A DNA stretch of 64,000 nucleotides, taken from NCBI RefSeq assembly GCF_000238375.3, contig NZ_AHBZ03000022.1, forward strand, positions 62,001-126,000, written 5' to 3'. This document shows positions 55,192-64,000 of the stretch, one piece after another. Under the pieces are notes generated by a model. That model did no database searches. It was given only the letters and a program-made list of their open reading frames with translations, and was not told the DNA's origin. How positions within the stretch are numbered: the stretch's first letter is position 1; each line of letters starts with the position of its first letter. This stretch comes from Pseudoalteromonas citrea. Its GTDB lineage: Bacteria > Pseudomonadota > Gammaproteobacteria > Enterobacterales > Alteromonadaceae. The translations under genes and the position numbers were made by a program.

Positions 55192-56385
55192 ATGAGCCAA
55201 CCAGTAAAAAATATTGTGTTAGGTATAAGTGGTGGTATTGCAGCTTATAAATGTGCTGAGCTGGTAAGGCGACTCACAGAGCGCGGCTGCAAAGTGAAGG
55301 TTGTCATGACTGAATCAGCAAAACACTTTATTACCCCGCTCACCATGCAGGCGGTTTCTGGAGAGATTGTTGCTGACTCTTTATTAGATCCTAGTGCCGA
55401 AGCCGCTATGGGTCATATAGAATTTGCAAAATGGGCTGATTTAATTTTAGTTGCACCGGCAAGCTGCAACATTCTAGCAAAAATGGCGCAAGGAATCGCA
55501 GATGATCTATTAACGACCTTACTACTGGCAACACCGGCTAAAGTGGCCGTTGCCCCCGCTATGAATCAGCAAATGTATGCCCACCCAGCAACACAAGCCA
55601 ACATCGCGACGTTACGTGCCCGTGATATTGCTATTTGGGGCCCAGGTAAAGGCGAGCAAGCATGCGGTGATGTGGGTGCAGGCAGAATGCTTGAACCTCT
55701 TGATCTTGTAGAGCGATGCCTAGCTCCAGTGCACACCCCCCTATTAAAAGGGAAGACATTCACAATCACCGCGGGCCCAACCCGTGAAGCATTAGACCCT
55801 GTGCGCTATATTAGTAATCATAGCTCAGGAAAAATGGGCTTTGCCCTTGCTAAAGCAGCACTTGACCTTGGTGCAACGGTAAACTTGATCAGTGGTCCGG
55901 TGGCCATTGCCGCCCCCACCGACGCAGCACTATACCCAATTGAAAGTGCACAAGACATGCTCGACATAGCAATGCACTTGGCACCAAAATCTGATGTATT
56001 TATTGGCTGTGCAGCAGTGGCAGATTACAGAGCTGCAACTATTTCAGAGCAAAAAATCAAAAAGCAAGGCGATGAAATCACCCTTACTATGATAAAAAAC
56101 CCCGACGTCATCGCACGCGTGGCAGCACTGAAAAAAGAGAGACCTTATACGGTCGGCTTTGCAGCTGAAACGCAAGACATTCAGCAGTATGCGCAAGCTA
56201 AATTAAAAAACAAAAACTTAGATATGATCTGCGCTAATGACGTATCCGTAAAAGGTTTAGGTTTTAATGCCAATGATAATGCTTTAACGCTATTTTGGCC
56301 TGACGACACCCTGAATTTACCCGCGACAAGTAAACAACAATTAGCGATGCAATTATTACAAGCGTTAGCAAAACGTCTTAATTAA
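55192..56385 (+). CDS. coaBC: Bifunctional phosphopantothenoylcysteine decarboxylase/synthetase
   Basis: This 397-residue fusion makes 4'-phosphopantetheine for coenzyme A. The N-terminal FMN-dependent decarboxylase half shows [39 protein letters not shown] and the [13 protein letters not shown] loop. The C-terminal CTP-dependent synthetase half starts with [22 protein letters not shown]. An ATG at 55177 is also in frame, but the ATG at 55192 ([11 protein letters not shown]) fits the family better. It precedes slmA with no dut between, unlike E. coli. Confidence 0.95.
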   Translation: MSQPVKNIVLGISGGIAAYKCAELVRRLTERGCKVKVVMTESAKHFITPLTMQAVSGEIVADSLLDPSAEAAMGHIEFAKWADLILVAPASCNILAKMAQGIADDLLTTLLLATPAKVAVAPAMNQQMYAHPATQANIATLRARDIAIWGPGKGEQACGDVGAGRMLEPLDLVERCLAPVHTPLLKGKTFTITAGPTREALDPVRYISNHSSGKMGFALAKAALDLGATVNLISGPVAIAAPTDAALYPIESAQDMLDIAMHLAPKSDVFIGCAAVADYRAATISEQKIKKQGDEITLTMIKNPDVIARVAALKKERPYTVGFAAETQDIQQYAQAKLKNKNLDMICANDVSVKGLGFNANDNALTLFWPDDTLNLPATSKQQLAMQLLQALAKRLN

Positions 56386-56502
56386 GTACTCTGGAAAACA
56401 CTGGCACCAAACTGAATAAAACATTAACATAAGACCCCGAGTACTGGTGTAAGCAGCTTGGGGTTTGCACTGACCATAATAACGATAAATAAAGGAAGGT
56501 AC

Positions 56503-57093
56503 ATGCCAGCGACTAAACGTAGTAACCGCAAAGAACAAATTTTGCAGTCTCTTGCACAGATGTTAGAAACAAGCCCAGGTCAACGTATCACAACAGCGAA
56601 GTTAGCTGCTGAAGTTGGCGTGTCAGAAGCCGCGCTATATCGCCATTTCCCAAGTAAAGCTCGGATGTTTGAAGGCTTGATCGAGTTTATCGAAAACACC
56701 CTACTTTCGCGTATAAACCTTATCTTAGATAATGAAAAAGAAACTCAGGGTCGTATCTATAATATTCTGGTTTTATTACTCACTTTTGCCGAAAAAAACC
56801 CGGGGATCACACGTATATTAACGGGCGATGCACTTCAAGGTGAGCAAGAGCGACTTAGAGAGCGTGTGCAAGGTCTATTCGAAAAGCTAGAAACGCAGTT
56901 TAAACAGGTACTGCGTGAACGAAAACTCCGTGAAGGCAAAGCATTTTCGACTGATGAAGCTGCACTGGCTAATTTTTTCCTAGCCTACGTAGAAGGAAAA
57001 ATGAATCAATTCGTACGCAGTGATTTTACCGCTTTACCTAGTCAACAATTTGAAATGCAGTGGAAAGAGTTGCAAAAAATTTGGTTAACCTAG
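56503..57093 (+). CDS. slmA: Nucleoid occlusion factor SlmA
   Basis: This 196-residue TetR-fold protein blocks Z-ring assembly over the nucleoid by binding FtsZ when bound to DNA. The helix-turn-helix lies near residues 25-55 ([32 protein letters not shown]). A strong AAGGAAGG site precedes the ATG at 56503, so the longer frame from 56458 is rejected. It follows coaBC with 117 bases between. Confidence 0.95.
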   Translation: MPATKRSNRKEQILQSLAQMLETSPGQRITTAKLAAEVGVSEAALYRHFPSKARMFEGLIEFIENTLLSRINLILDNEKETQGRIYNILVLLLTFAEKNPGITRILTGDALQGEQERLRERVQGLFEKLETQFKQVLRERKLREGKAFSTDEAALANFFLAYVEGKMNQFVRSDFTALPSQQFEMQWKELQKIWLT

Positions 57094-57293
57094 CTATTTA
57101 CTCACTCTAATAAGAGTGAGTAATACTCTCCCTTAAACTAAAATGTTGAGCATAATAAAATACCCTTTTATATAAAGGCCCTATTGCCACGCTATTTATC
57201 CGTTTAACCGATACACTAAACGCACAATTCTTTTTTACCCTCAATAAAAGTGCTACAACCCTATATAAGCTTCAAACTTTAAGAATAACCAAC

Positions 57294-60041
57294 ATGATCA
57301 AATTACCATCATTGGCTATCACCAGCTTACTCCTGAGTAACGCCGCCTATAGCCAACAATCACTTGAGTTCAAAGATGTATTTGACTTCAATTATGCTAA
57401 GAATACACAACTTTCAGAAAACGGGTCTATCTTATCTTTTTCAGCAGCACCTTATAGAGGCAACCCCGTCGGGCATATATACACCCTTGCTGACAATCAA
57501 CTGCTCGCACAGGTCGAACGCGGCACAAAGCCAATTATAAATAAAAATGCTACTTGGGTTGCCTTTACGCAAACTCCCAGTCTGCTTGAGCAAGAAACTG
57601 CGACAAAAAAAGAAAAGAAACAACTTACCAATAACTTAGTACTTGTTAATACTAAGACAAAAAAACAGCGAACGTTTGCTAAAGTTAAAGACTATCAACT
57701 TTCCAATGATGGCGTTTGGCTCGCATATCGCGAACAAGTAGAACCCGAAAAAGCTAAAAGTACCGGTGACTCTGAGTCAAAGATTACTGCCGATAAAAAA
57801 GATCTTCACTACCCACTTGTTATCATCAACTTAGTTAACGATGAGACCCATCGCATCGATACGGTCGGTAAATATGCACTGAGCCCAAACAGTCATGGAC
57901 TTTTATTCGCACAAAACAGTGATGACGGTCGCAAGAATCAAATCGGTTTCTTTTCGCTAACGTCAAACACAAAGAGCAGTTTATTTGAAGAACCTGGGGT
58001 AACATTAAGCCAAGCAATATGGCACCCGACACAACCTATTGTCGCATTTAATATGGGTAACTATGTCAACGATGATACTAGACGCAGAAGCTATAAAGTT
58101 ACCCTATGGCATGCCAATGATAATCAATTAACTGATATCGAGAACCCCCAAGGTTGGTTTAGTGCCAAAATAGCCAAGTTAACTTGGTCAGAACACGGTG
58201 AGCGTTTATATTTTCAAAACCGCCCGCTGCTTGAAAGCAAAGCCCCTGAACTAAAATACTCCGACAATACATCGCTGACCGATTACGATACTATTCGCGC
58301 CCAAAAAGGCTTAAAAGTATGGCACAACGCAGATCCAGAGATTAAACCAAGAGAAATTAAAACATGGAAAGAGACTAACAAACATCGTCATTATCACGCT
58401 GTTTACCATATAAATAGTCAACATGTTGCACAGCTTTCTACACCTCAAGTTAAGAATGTAACGTTACATACCGAAGCACAATACTTACTTGGCAGTGATA
58501 ATACAGCACATTTAAAAGAGGTCATGTATAACGGGTTTTTCCAAGATTATTATGCGGTCAATGTAAAAAATGGTAATAAAAAAACCATTACCACACATAC
58601 TCGTTTTAAACCGACCCTATCACCTACAGGTAACCATGCCGCCTATTTTGAAGATAAGCAGATCTGGCTAAAAAATTTAGCAACTCAACAGCAAGTTTCA
58701 CTCACCAACAAAATTGATAATGTCATTTTTGCTGATGATAAACATGACTACCCCAAGGAGCAAAGCAGCTACCATTTTGCTGGTTGGCAAGTCGATGGCA
58801 GTACTTTATATGCTTATAGCAAACATGACATTTGGGCATTTGATGTAGCCACGGCACAGGCGACACGATTAACAAACGGAAAGGAAACCGCGACTCAATA
58901 TCGAGTGCGCAAGCTAGACAAAAAAGCCACGGGCTTTACACCAGAGCAAACCCTCGTACTCAGCGCCCACAATTTAAATAACAAACAAACCCATATTGCA
59001 ACCTTATCTTTAAAAGACAACACACTAAACACCGTACTCACAGGTGAAGCCCGGTTTGATGTTGTAAAACGCGCAAAACACAGTGATAAACTGCTATTTA
59101 CAAAACAAAGTTATCATCAATTCCCTGATTTTTGGCAAACCAACAGTGACTTTAAAGCGCCGCAACAAGTCACTCACCTTAATCCTCAAATAAGTCAGTT
59201 TGCATGGGGTCAAAAGCCAGAACTTGTACAATACAAAGGTCATGATGGAGAAGACTTACAAGGCGTACTGATCAAACCTGCCGGATACAAAAAAGGCGAC
59301 AAGTTACCAGTGGTCATATACTTCTACCGCTATATGAGCCAACGTATGTACGACTTCCCTAAAATGGAATTAAACCATCGTCCAAATTTCCCTATGTTTA
59401 CATCAAATGGTTATGCGTTATTTTTGCCTGACATTCGTTTTGAAATAGGCAAACCTGGGCCGTCGTCAACACAAACAATGGTTAATGCGGCACAAAAACT
59501 CATTGATATTGGCGTTGCACATCCTGATAAAATTGGTTTACAAGGTCATTCATGGGCTGGCTACCAAAGTGCCTACATGATCACACAAACGGATATGTTT
59601 AAAGCCATTGTTTCTGGCGCACCAGTAACAAATATGACGTCAGCCTACAGTGGGATTCGTTTAAAATCAGGCCTAGCACGACAGTTTCAGTATGAAACAG
59701 GGCAAAGCCGTATAGGCCAACCACTACATAAAGCACTCGACCTTTATATTGAAAACTCTCCAGTATTCTTTGCCGATAAAGTGACTACACCGATTTTAAT
59801 GATGTTTGGCGATAAAGACGGTGCAGTGCCTTGGCAAGAAGGTATTCAATATTACTTAGCATTAAGGCGATTAAATAAAGATGCAATTTTACTACAATAT
59901 GAAGGTGAACCTCATCACCTGAAGAAGTTCCCCAATCAACTTGATTTCTCAATTCGTATGATGGAGTACTTTGATTTTCATTTAAAAGATGAAAAACCAA
60001 AAGAATGGATCACCCAAGGGCAAGCCTATACACCTGAATAA
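57294..60041 (+). CDS. Secreted S9 family prolyl oligopeptidase-like peptidase
   Basis: This 915-residue exported peptidase has a signal peptide (residues 1-20, cleavage near AAYSQQ), a long beta-propeller-like N-terminal region (about 25-640), and an alpha/beta hydrolase C-terminal domain. The nucleophile serine is in GHSWAGY (about residue 753), the aspartate in GDKDGAVPW (about 842) and the histidine in GEPHHLKKF (about 873). It should cleave peptides in the periplasm or outside. The gene has its own hairpin terminator. No ribosome binding site better than weak is visible. Confidence 0.88.
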   Translation: MIKLPSLAITSLLLSNAAYSQQSLEFKDVFDFNYAKNTQLSENGSILSFSAAPYRGNPVGHIYTLADNQLLAQVERGTKPIINKNATWVAFTQTPSLLEQETATKKEKKQLTNNLVLVNTKTKKQRTFAKVKDYQLSNDGVWLAYREQVEPEKAKSTGDSESKITADKKDLHYPLVIINLVNDETHRIDTVGKYALSPNSHGLLFAQNSDDGRKNQIGFFSLTSNTKSSLFEEPGVTLSQAIWHPTQPIVAFNMGNYVNDDTRRRSYKVTLWHANDNQLTDIENPQGWFSAKIAKLTWSEHGERLYFQNRPLLESKAPELKYSDNTSLTDYDTIRAQKGLKVWHNADPEIKPREIKTWKETNKHRHYHAVYHINSQHVAQLSTPQVKNVTLHTEAQYLLGSDNTAHLKEVMYNGFFQDYYAVNVKNGNKKTITTHTRFKPTLSPTGNHAAYFEDKQIWLKNLATQQQVSLTNKIDNVIFADDKHDYPKEQSSYHFAGWQVDGSTLYAYSKHDIWAFDVATAQATRLTNGKETATQYRVRKLDKKATGFTPEQTLVLSAHNLNNKQTHIATLSLKDNTLNTVLTGEARFDVVKRAKHSDKLLFTKQSYHQFPDFWQTNSDFKAPQQVTHLNPQISQFAWGQKPELVQYKGHDGEDLQGVLIKPAGYKKGDKLPVVIYFYRYMSQRMYDFPKMELNHRPNFPMFTSNGYALFLPDIRFEIGKPGPSSTQTMVNAAQKLIDIGVAHPDKIGLQGHSWAGYQSAYMITQTDMFKAIVSGAPVTNMTSAYSGIRLKSGLARQFQYETGQSRIGQPLHKALDLYIENSPVFFADKVTTPILMMFGDKDGAVPWQEGIQYYLALRRLNKDAILLQYEGEPHHLKKFPNQLDFSIRMMEYFDFHLKDEKPKEWITQGQAYTPE

Positions 60042-60101
60042 ACTGTATTAGTCTCCCACTATAAACTCAGGAAAGGAATTAAGGTTCACACTTGATTAGA
60101 C

Positions 60102-60133
60102 AAAAGTACGCTAGCGCATGCTAACGTACTTTT
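60102..60133 (+). terminator. Hairpin terminator after the S9 peptidase gene
   Basis: AAAAGTACGCTAGC (60102-60115) pairs with GCTAACGTACTTTT (60120-60133) with one mismatch and a four-base loop, followed by a T-run. It lies 60 bases past the stop. Confidence 0.85.
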
Positions 60134-60247
60134 TGATCTCCTTTCACAGTAACTCTGGCTTCTATCTGCTTGAAGGTTTAAAATACGCGCTTAAATTAAT
60201 TTTCATCGGTAGGTATACACACCTACTCTCTCATTTGGCGGTTTAGT

Positions 60248-60871
60248 ATGGCTGAAACAGCACGCGGTAATTTATTTATATTGTCAGCACCTTCAGGTGC
60301 GGGTAAATCAAGTCTCATTAATGCATTATTGAAAATCCATGATGATATAAAAGTCTCTGTTTCTCATACAACTCGAAGCCCTCGACCTGGTGAGAAAAAT
60401 GCTGAGCATTATCACTTTGTCGATGTTGAACAGTTTAAAAGTCTGATTGAAAAAAATGACTTTTTCGAATGGGCACAGGTATTTGATAATTACTACGGCA
60501 CTTCAAAAGCGGCTATTGAAAATCAGTTAAGCCACGGTATTGATGTATTTTTAGATATCGACTGGCAAGGTGCACAGCAAGTCCGTGAACTTGTACCTGA
60601 TGTAAAAACAATCTTTATCTTACCACCATCTCGTGCTGAATTAGAGCAGCGTTTAAATAACCGCGGCCAAGATTCTCAAGAGGTAATTGCAGATAGAATG
60701 GCACAAGCCAAATCTGAAAGCTCACACTATGCTGAGTTTGACTATGTGCTAGTCAATGATGACTTTGATACCACGTTAAAACAACTTGAAAGCATTGTGC
60801 TAGCAGCTCGGTTAGAACTTAGCGCACAGAAAGTACGTCATCATCCCCTCATTTGCGATCTTTTAAACTAA
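60248..60871 (+). CDS. gmk: Guanylate kinase
   Basis: This 207-residue kinase converts GMP to GDP. The P-loop is [11 protein letters not shown] (about residues 13-23), followed by the GMP-binding [10 protein letters not shown] and [12 protein letters not shown] segments. It heads the gmk-rpoZ-spoT order known in E. coli, linking guanine nucleotide supply with stringent control. Length is normal. Confidence 0.97.
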   Translation: MAETARGNLFILSAPSGAGKSSLINALLKIHDDIKVSVSHTTRSPRPGEKNAEHYHFVDVEQFKSLIEKNDFFEWAQVFDNYYGTSKAAIENQLSHGIDVFLDIDWQGAQQVRELVPDVKTIFILPPSRAELEQRLNNRGQDSQEVIADRMAQAKSESSHYAEFDYVLVNDDFDTTLKQLESIVLAARLELSAQKVRHHPLICDLLN

Positions 60872-60961
60872 AATCGAGATAAATTTTAACCACCCACTTG
60901 GCGAAATGGCTCGTGTGCAGTAAACTAGCCTTTTGGAAATGAATAACTTTGGAGTGCTTCG

Positions 60962-61237
60962 ATGGCTCGCGTAACTGTAGAAGATGCAGTAGATGCAATT
61001 GGTAACCGTTTTGATTTAATCTTGGTAGCGGCGCGTCGCGCTCGTCAAATCGCTGTAGGTGGTAAAGACCCTATGGTTGATCCTGAAAACGACAAACCAA
61101 CGGTTATCGCTTTGCGTGAAATTGAAAAAGGCTTGGTAGACAGCTCATCTCTTGATCTAATTGATCGTGAAGAGCAACAAAACCAAGAAGCAGCTGAACT
61201 TGCAGCTGTAGCAGCAATTGTTGGCGGAAACAGCTAA
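60962..61237 (+). CDS. rpoZ: RNA polymerase omega subunit
   Basis: This 91-residue subunit assists RNA polymerase assembly and forms part of a ppGpp site. The family motifs [26 protein letters not shown] and [15 protein letters not shown] are intact. GGAG lies before the ATG. It is 90 bases after gmk and is followed by a strong terminator-like hairpin before spoT. Confidence 0.97.
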   Translation: MARVTVEDAVDAIGNRFDLILVAARRARQIAVGGKDPMVDPENDKPTVIALREIEKGLVDSSSLDLIDREEQQNQEAAELAAVAAIVGGNS

Positions 61238-61258
61238 TAACCTGCAAATAGAATACGA

Positions 61259-61295
61259 CAATGCCAGCACTTATTGCTGGCATTGCTGTTTTTAA
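61259..61295 (+). terminator. Hairpin terminator after rpoZ
   Basis: CAATGCCAGCA (61259-61269) and TGCTGGCATTG (61275-61285) form a perfect 11-bp stem with a five-base loop, followed by CTGTTTTTAA. It separates rpoZ from spoT, so spoT probably has its own promoter in 61296-61441 or depends on readthrough. Confidence 0.88.
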
Positions 61296-61441
61296 TATCG
61301 AGAAATTACCCATATTACCTTGGATCCCTCATACTTTTATTTATGTAATCACCATAAAGTCCCAACTAGCCGTTGGTTTATCTTGAAATTCATCGTATAT
61401 TCGTAACATATCTATTACTTCACTGGAACATCGGAGTGTGA

Positions 61442-63544
61442 ATGTACCTTTTTGAAGGCCTAAAAAAGAAAATCTCTGAGTACTTACCGCCAGCCGACGT
61501 TGAGCTTGTACAAAAAGCGTATGTCGTTGCACGTGAAGCTCATGAAGGACAGACCCGCTCAAGTGGCGAACCTTACATCACTCACCCTGTTGAAGTGACT
61601 CAGATCCTTGCAGGTATGAAGCTTGACCATGAAACTCTCATGGCAGCACTGATGCACGATGTCATTGAAGACACTGATTTTAGCCAACAAGATTTGGCTG
61701 AGATATTTGGCAGTACTGTTGCTGAATTAGTCGAAGGCGTCAGTAAACTTGATAAATTGAGTTTTAAAGATAAAAAAGAGTTTCAAGCTGAAAATTATCG
61801 CAAAATGATCATGGCGATGACACAAGATATTCGCGTGATCTTGATTAAACTGGCCGATAGAACGCATAATATGCGCACGCTTGGCGCACTGCGTCCTGAC
61901 AAGCGCAGACGTATTGCGCGTGAAACATTAGAAATTTTCGCCCCTATTGCTAACCGGCTCGGTATCCATGATATCAAAAACGAGTTAGAAGACCTTGGCT
62001 TTCAAGCACTCTACCCAATGCGGCACCGCGCGCTAAAATCTGAAGTGGCTAAAGCACGTGGCAACCGCAAAGAAGTGATCAGTAATATACAAACAGAAAT
62101 TGAATGCCGCTTAAAAGAATCCGGTATTGAAGCCTCTGTCAGTGGTCGAGAAAAACACCTTTATAGTATCTATCGTAAAATGCTCAATAAAGAGCTCTTG
62201 TTTACAGAAGTAATGGATATTTATGCGTTTCGTATCAATGTAAATAGCATGGATACCTGCTACCGCGTGCTCGGGGTTGCTCATAACCTTTACAAGCCTA
62301 TAGAAACCCGCTTCAAAGACTATATCGCTGTACCTAAAACCAATGGTTATCAATCACTACATACTTCATTAGTCGGCCCTCACGGGATCCCTGTGGAAAT
62401 CCAAATCCGTACACTCGATATGGATCAAATGGCTGATATGGGTGTTGCCGCGCATTGGATGTATAAAAAATCTGGTGATAGCGCTGGGAATACCGCTCAA
62501 CAACGTGCTCGTCAATGGATGCAAAGCTTACTTGAACTACAGCAAAGTGCTGGATCTTCGTTTGAATTTGTAGAAAACGTTAAAACAGAGCTATTTCCTG
62601 AAGAGATTTATGTATTCACGCCTGATGGCCGAATAGTCGAACTGCCTATGGGAGCGACCGCCGTCGACTTTGCATACGCTGTTCATACTGATGTTGGCGA
62701 TACCTGTGTTGGAGCCCGCGTTAATCGTAAGCCTTACCCATTAAGTAAAGCACTTGATACCGGCCAAACAGTAGAAGTGATTACCAGTTCTGGCGCACAT
62801 CCAAACGCAACATGGTTAAACTTTATCGTTACCGGTAAAGCGCGCTTAGGTGTGCGAAATTATCTCAAGAGCCAACATCAAGAAGAGGCTATATTGCTGG
62901 GTCGTCGACTTCTAGACTCCGCATTAGGCGAACAAAAACTGGATGATATCCCCTCTGAGCAAGTCGACTTGGTGCTAGAAGAGCAAAACCTATCCACTTT
63001 GCTTGAATTGCTTGTAGAAATCGGTAGCGGTAATATCATGAGTGTGCTGGTCGCAAAGCGTTTATTGCAAGCCGATGAAGGCCTAGAAAATATCGCTAAG
63101 CAAGCTAAAGCCGCCATCATAGGTACCGAAGGTATGCTGGTGAATTACTCTAAGTGCTGCCGACCTGTGCCTGGAGATGCAATTACGGCCTATGTAAGTC
63201 AGGGTAAAGGCCTAACGGTTCATCGCCAAGAATGTAAGAACATTAAAGGTTGGCAAAATGAACGTTCAAAATATGTCATCGTAAAATGGGAAGATAACCC
63301 AGAAAAAGAGTATATCGCGGCCTTACGAGTAGAAATAATTAACCATCAAGGTGCACTGGCGAAACTCACCAACGTGGTTGCAACCACCAACGCAAATATC
63401 GTTGAGATTGCAACTGATGAGAAAGAAAGTAATTTATACATTATAGACTTAGGCGTCACTGTAAAAGATAGGATTCATGTTGCTAATATCATGCGTCGGA
63501 TCCGAGTTATGCCTGATGTACAACGTGTATATCGTAAAAAGTAG
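61442..63544 (+). CDS. spoT: Bifunctional (p)ppGpp synthetase/hydrolase SpoT
   Basis: This 700-residue enzyme controls the alarmone ppGpp. The HD hydrolase domain has HPVEVTQIL and MHDVIEDTDF (H72, D73). The synthetase domain (about residues 235-350) has YRVLGVAHNLYKPIETRFKDYIAVPKTNGYQSLHT. TGS, helical, a cysteine-bearing zinc-finger-like segment (CCRP) and C-terminal ACT domains follow. An intact hydrolase supports SpoT over RelA. It precedes ridA by 13 bases. Confidence 0.97.
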   Translation: MYLFEGLKKKISEYLPPADVELVQKAYVVAREAHEGQTRSSGEPYITHPVEVTQILAGMKLDHETLMAALMHDVIEDTDFSQQDLAEIFGSTVAELVEGVSKLDKLSFKDKKEFQAENYRKMIMAMTQDIRVILIKLADRTHNMRTLGALRPDKRRRIARETLEIFAPIANRLGIHDIKNELEDLGFQALYPMRHRALKSEVAKARGNRKEVISNIQTEIECRLKESGIEASVSGREKHLYSIYRKMLNKELLFTEVMDIYAFRINVNSMDTCYRVLGVAHNLYKPIETRFKDYIAVPKTNGYQSLHTSLVGPHGIPVEIQIRTLDMDQMADMGVAAHWMYKKSGDSAGNTAQQRARQWMQSLLELQQSAGSSFEFVENVKTELFPEEIYVFTPDGRIVELPMGATAVDFAYAVHTDVGDTCVGARVNRKPYPLSKALDTGQTVEVITSSGAHPNATWLNFIVTGKARLGVRNYLKSQHQEEAILLGRRLLDSALGEQKLDDIPSEQVDLVLEEQNLSTLLELLVEIGSGNIMSVLVAKRLLQADEGLENIAKQAKAAIIGTEGMLVNYSKCCRPVPGDAITAYVSQGKGLTVHRQECKNIKGWQNERSKYVIVKWEDNPEKEYIAALRVEIINHQGALAKLTNVVATTNANIVEIATDEKESNLYIIDLGVTVKDRIHVANIMRRIRVMPDVQRVYRKK

Positions 63545-63557
63545 GACACTCAATTAA

Positions 63558-63950
63558 ATGAATAAAGTTATTATATCGACTGATCAAGCCCCCGCCGCAA
63601 TTGGCACTTATAATCAAGCGGTTAAAGTGGGCACTGCGGTTTACTTATCAGGTCAAATACCGCTTATACCTGAAACAATGGAAGTCATTTCAGAAGATTT
63701 TGCAGAGCAAGCACAGCAAGTATTTAAAAACTTAACCGCTGTTTGTGAAGCCGCTGGGGGACAACTGCAAGATATGGTAAAAGTGAATATTTTCCTCACT
63801 GATCTGAGCAATTTTGCCACCGTGAACGATATCATGAGTCAGCACTTTGCCACACCTTACCCAGCAAGGGCTGCAATTGGCGTACGCGAACTACCTAAAG
63901 GCGTCCAGATTGAAATTGATGGGATCATGGAATTACCGTCAACTAATTAA
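63558..63950 (+). CDS. ridA: RidA family enamine/imine deaminase
   Basis: This 130-residue protein hydrolyses reactive 2-aminoacrylate and related enamines. Family features include [18 protein letters not shown] and the arginine-bearing [20 protein letters not shown] near the C-terminus. It follows spoT by 13 bases and has its own terminator, so it is likely the last gene of the spoT unit. Confidence 0.95.
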   Translation: MNKVIISTDQAPAAIGTYNQAVKVGTAVYLSGQIPLIPETMEVISEDFAEQAQQVFKNLTAVCEAAGGQLQDMVKVNIFLTDLSNFATVNDIMSQHFATPYPARAAIGVRELPKGVQIEIDGIMELPSTN

Positions 63951-63964
63951 ACATTAGCGTAATG

Positions 63965-63992
63965 AAAAAACCTACCTCCTGGTGGGTTTTTT
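63965..63992 (+). terminator. Intrinsic terminator after ridA
   Basis: AAAAAACCTACC and GGTGGGTTTTTT form a 12-bp stem with one G-T wobble and a TCCT loop, ending in a T-tract. It is 15 bases past the ridA stop. Confidence 0.92.
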
Positions 63993-64000
63993 ATTATCTG

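Overview
The window is chromosomal DNA from a marine gammaproteobacterium, most likely Pseudoalteromonas or a close relative in the Alteromonadales. This rests on moderately AT-rich coding sequence, the order of housekeeping genes (ndk/rlmN/pilW/rodZ/ispG/hisS/yfgM/bamB/der, rpmB-rpmG/radC/coaBC/slmA, gmk/rpoZ/spoT/ridA), and many secreted hydrolases for peptides, glycans and lipids. The assignment is inference, since no rRNA or other taxonomic marker is present. I found no tRNA, rRNA, insertion sequence, prophage or CRISPR array.

Layout. 1-3.0 kb: the 3' end of fbp, then small uncharacterised genes. 2.2-6.4 kb: a sugar-type ABC importer (periplasmic binding protein, permease, single-domain ATPase) divergent from a ROK-family regulator that lacks the family's zinc-binding cysteines; no sugar kinase or catabolic gene is beside it. 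6.4-9.1 kb: a mercaptopyruvate sulfurtransferase and two glycosyltransferases (GT9, GT25). 9.3-13.2 kb: a membrane GGDEF-EAL protein, a 410-base gap with inverted repeats, and purC. 13.4-16.0 kb: an ABC ATPase, an FtsX-like permease carrying ten Asp-His repeats, and a DUF3299 protein, which together look like a metal-related export or envelope system. 16.0-17.6 kb: a flavin reductase-like protein and a DUF952-DUF985 fusion.

17.7-24.0 kb is the most unusual block. Two RimK-like ATP-grasp ligases, one carrying a C-terminal helix-hairpin-helix domain, sit in an apparent operon with a large M14 carboxypeptidase and are divergent from an M20 glutamate-carboxypeptidase-like gene. This pairs peptide-bond-forming with peptide-bond-removing enzymes and is my best candidate for an undescribed system.

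24.0-31.3 kb: mutM, a PNGase F-like secreted protein with a chitin-binding tail, a Mn-dependent pyrophosphatase, an AraC regulator, a secreted cysteine-rich protein with a phospholipase A2-like motif, and a transglutaminase-like protein. 31.3-41.6 kb: the conserved der-to-ndk block on the minus strand, in which the PilW-like lipoprotein is extended by two LysM domains. 41.9-47.5 kb: the tRNA hydroxylation gene trhP with a ferredoxin, a porin, the divergent hdfR/maoP pair and a two-receiver GGDEF response regulator. 47.5-53.5 kb: rarD, a thioesterase, recQ, an Omp85 protein and a small MscS channel. 53.6-64.0 kb: rpmG/rpmB, radC, coaBC, slmA (without dut between the last two), a secreted S9 peptidase, and gmk, rpoZ, spoT and ridA.

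Most convergent gene pairs are separated by strong hairpins that read as bidirectional terminators. Several start codons were moved from the longest reading frame to an internal ATG with a better ribosome binding site; each case is stated in its entry.
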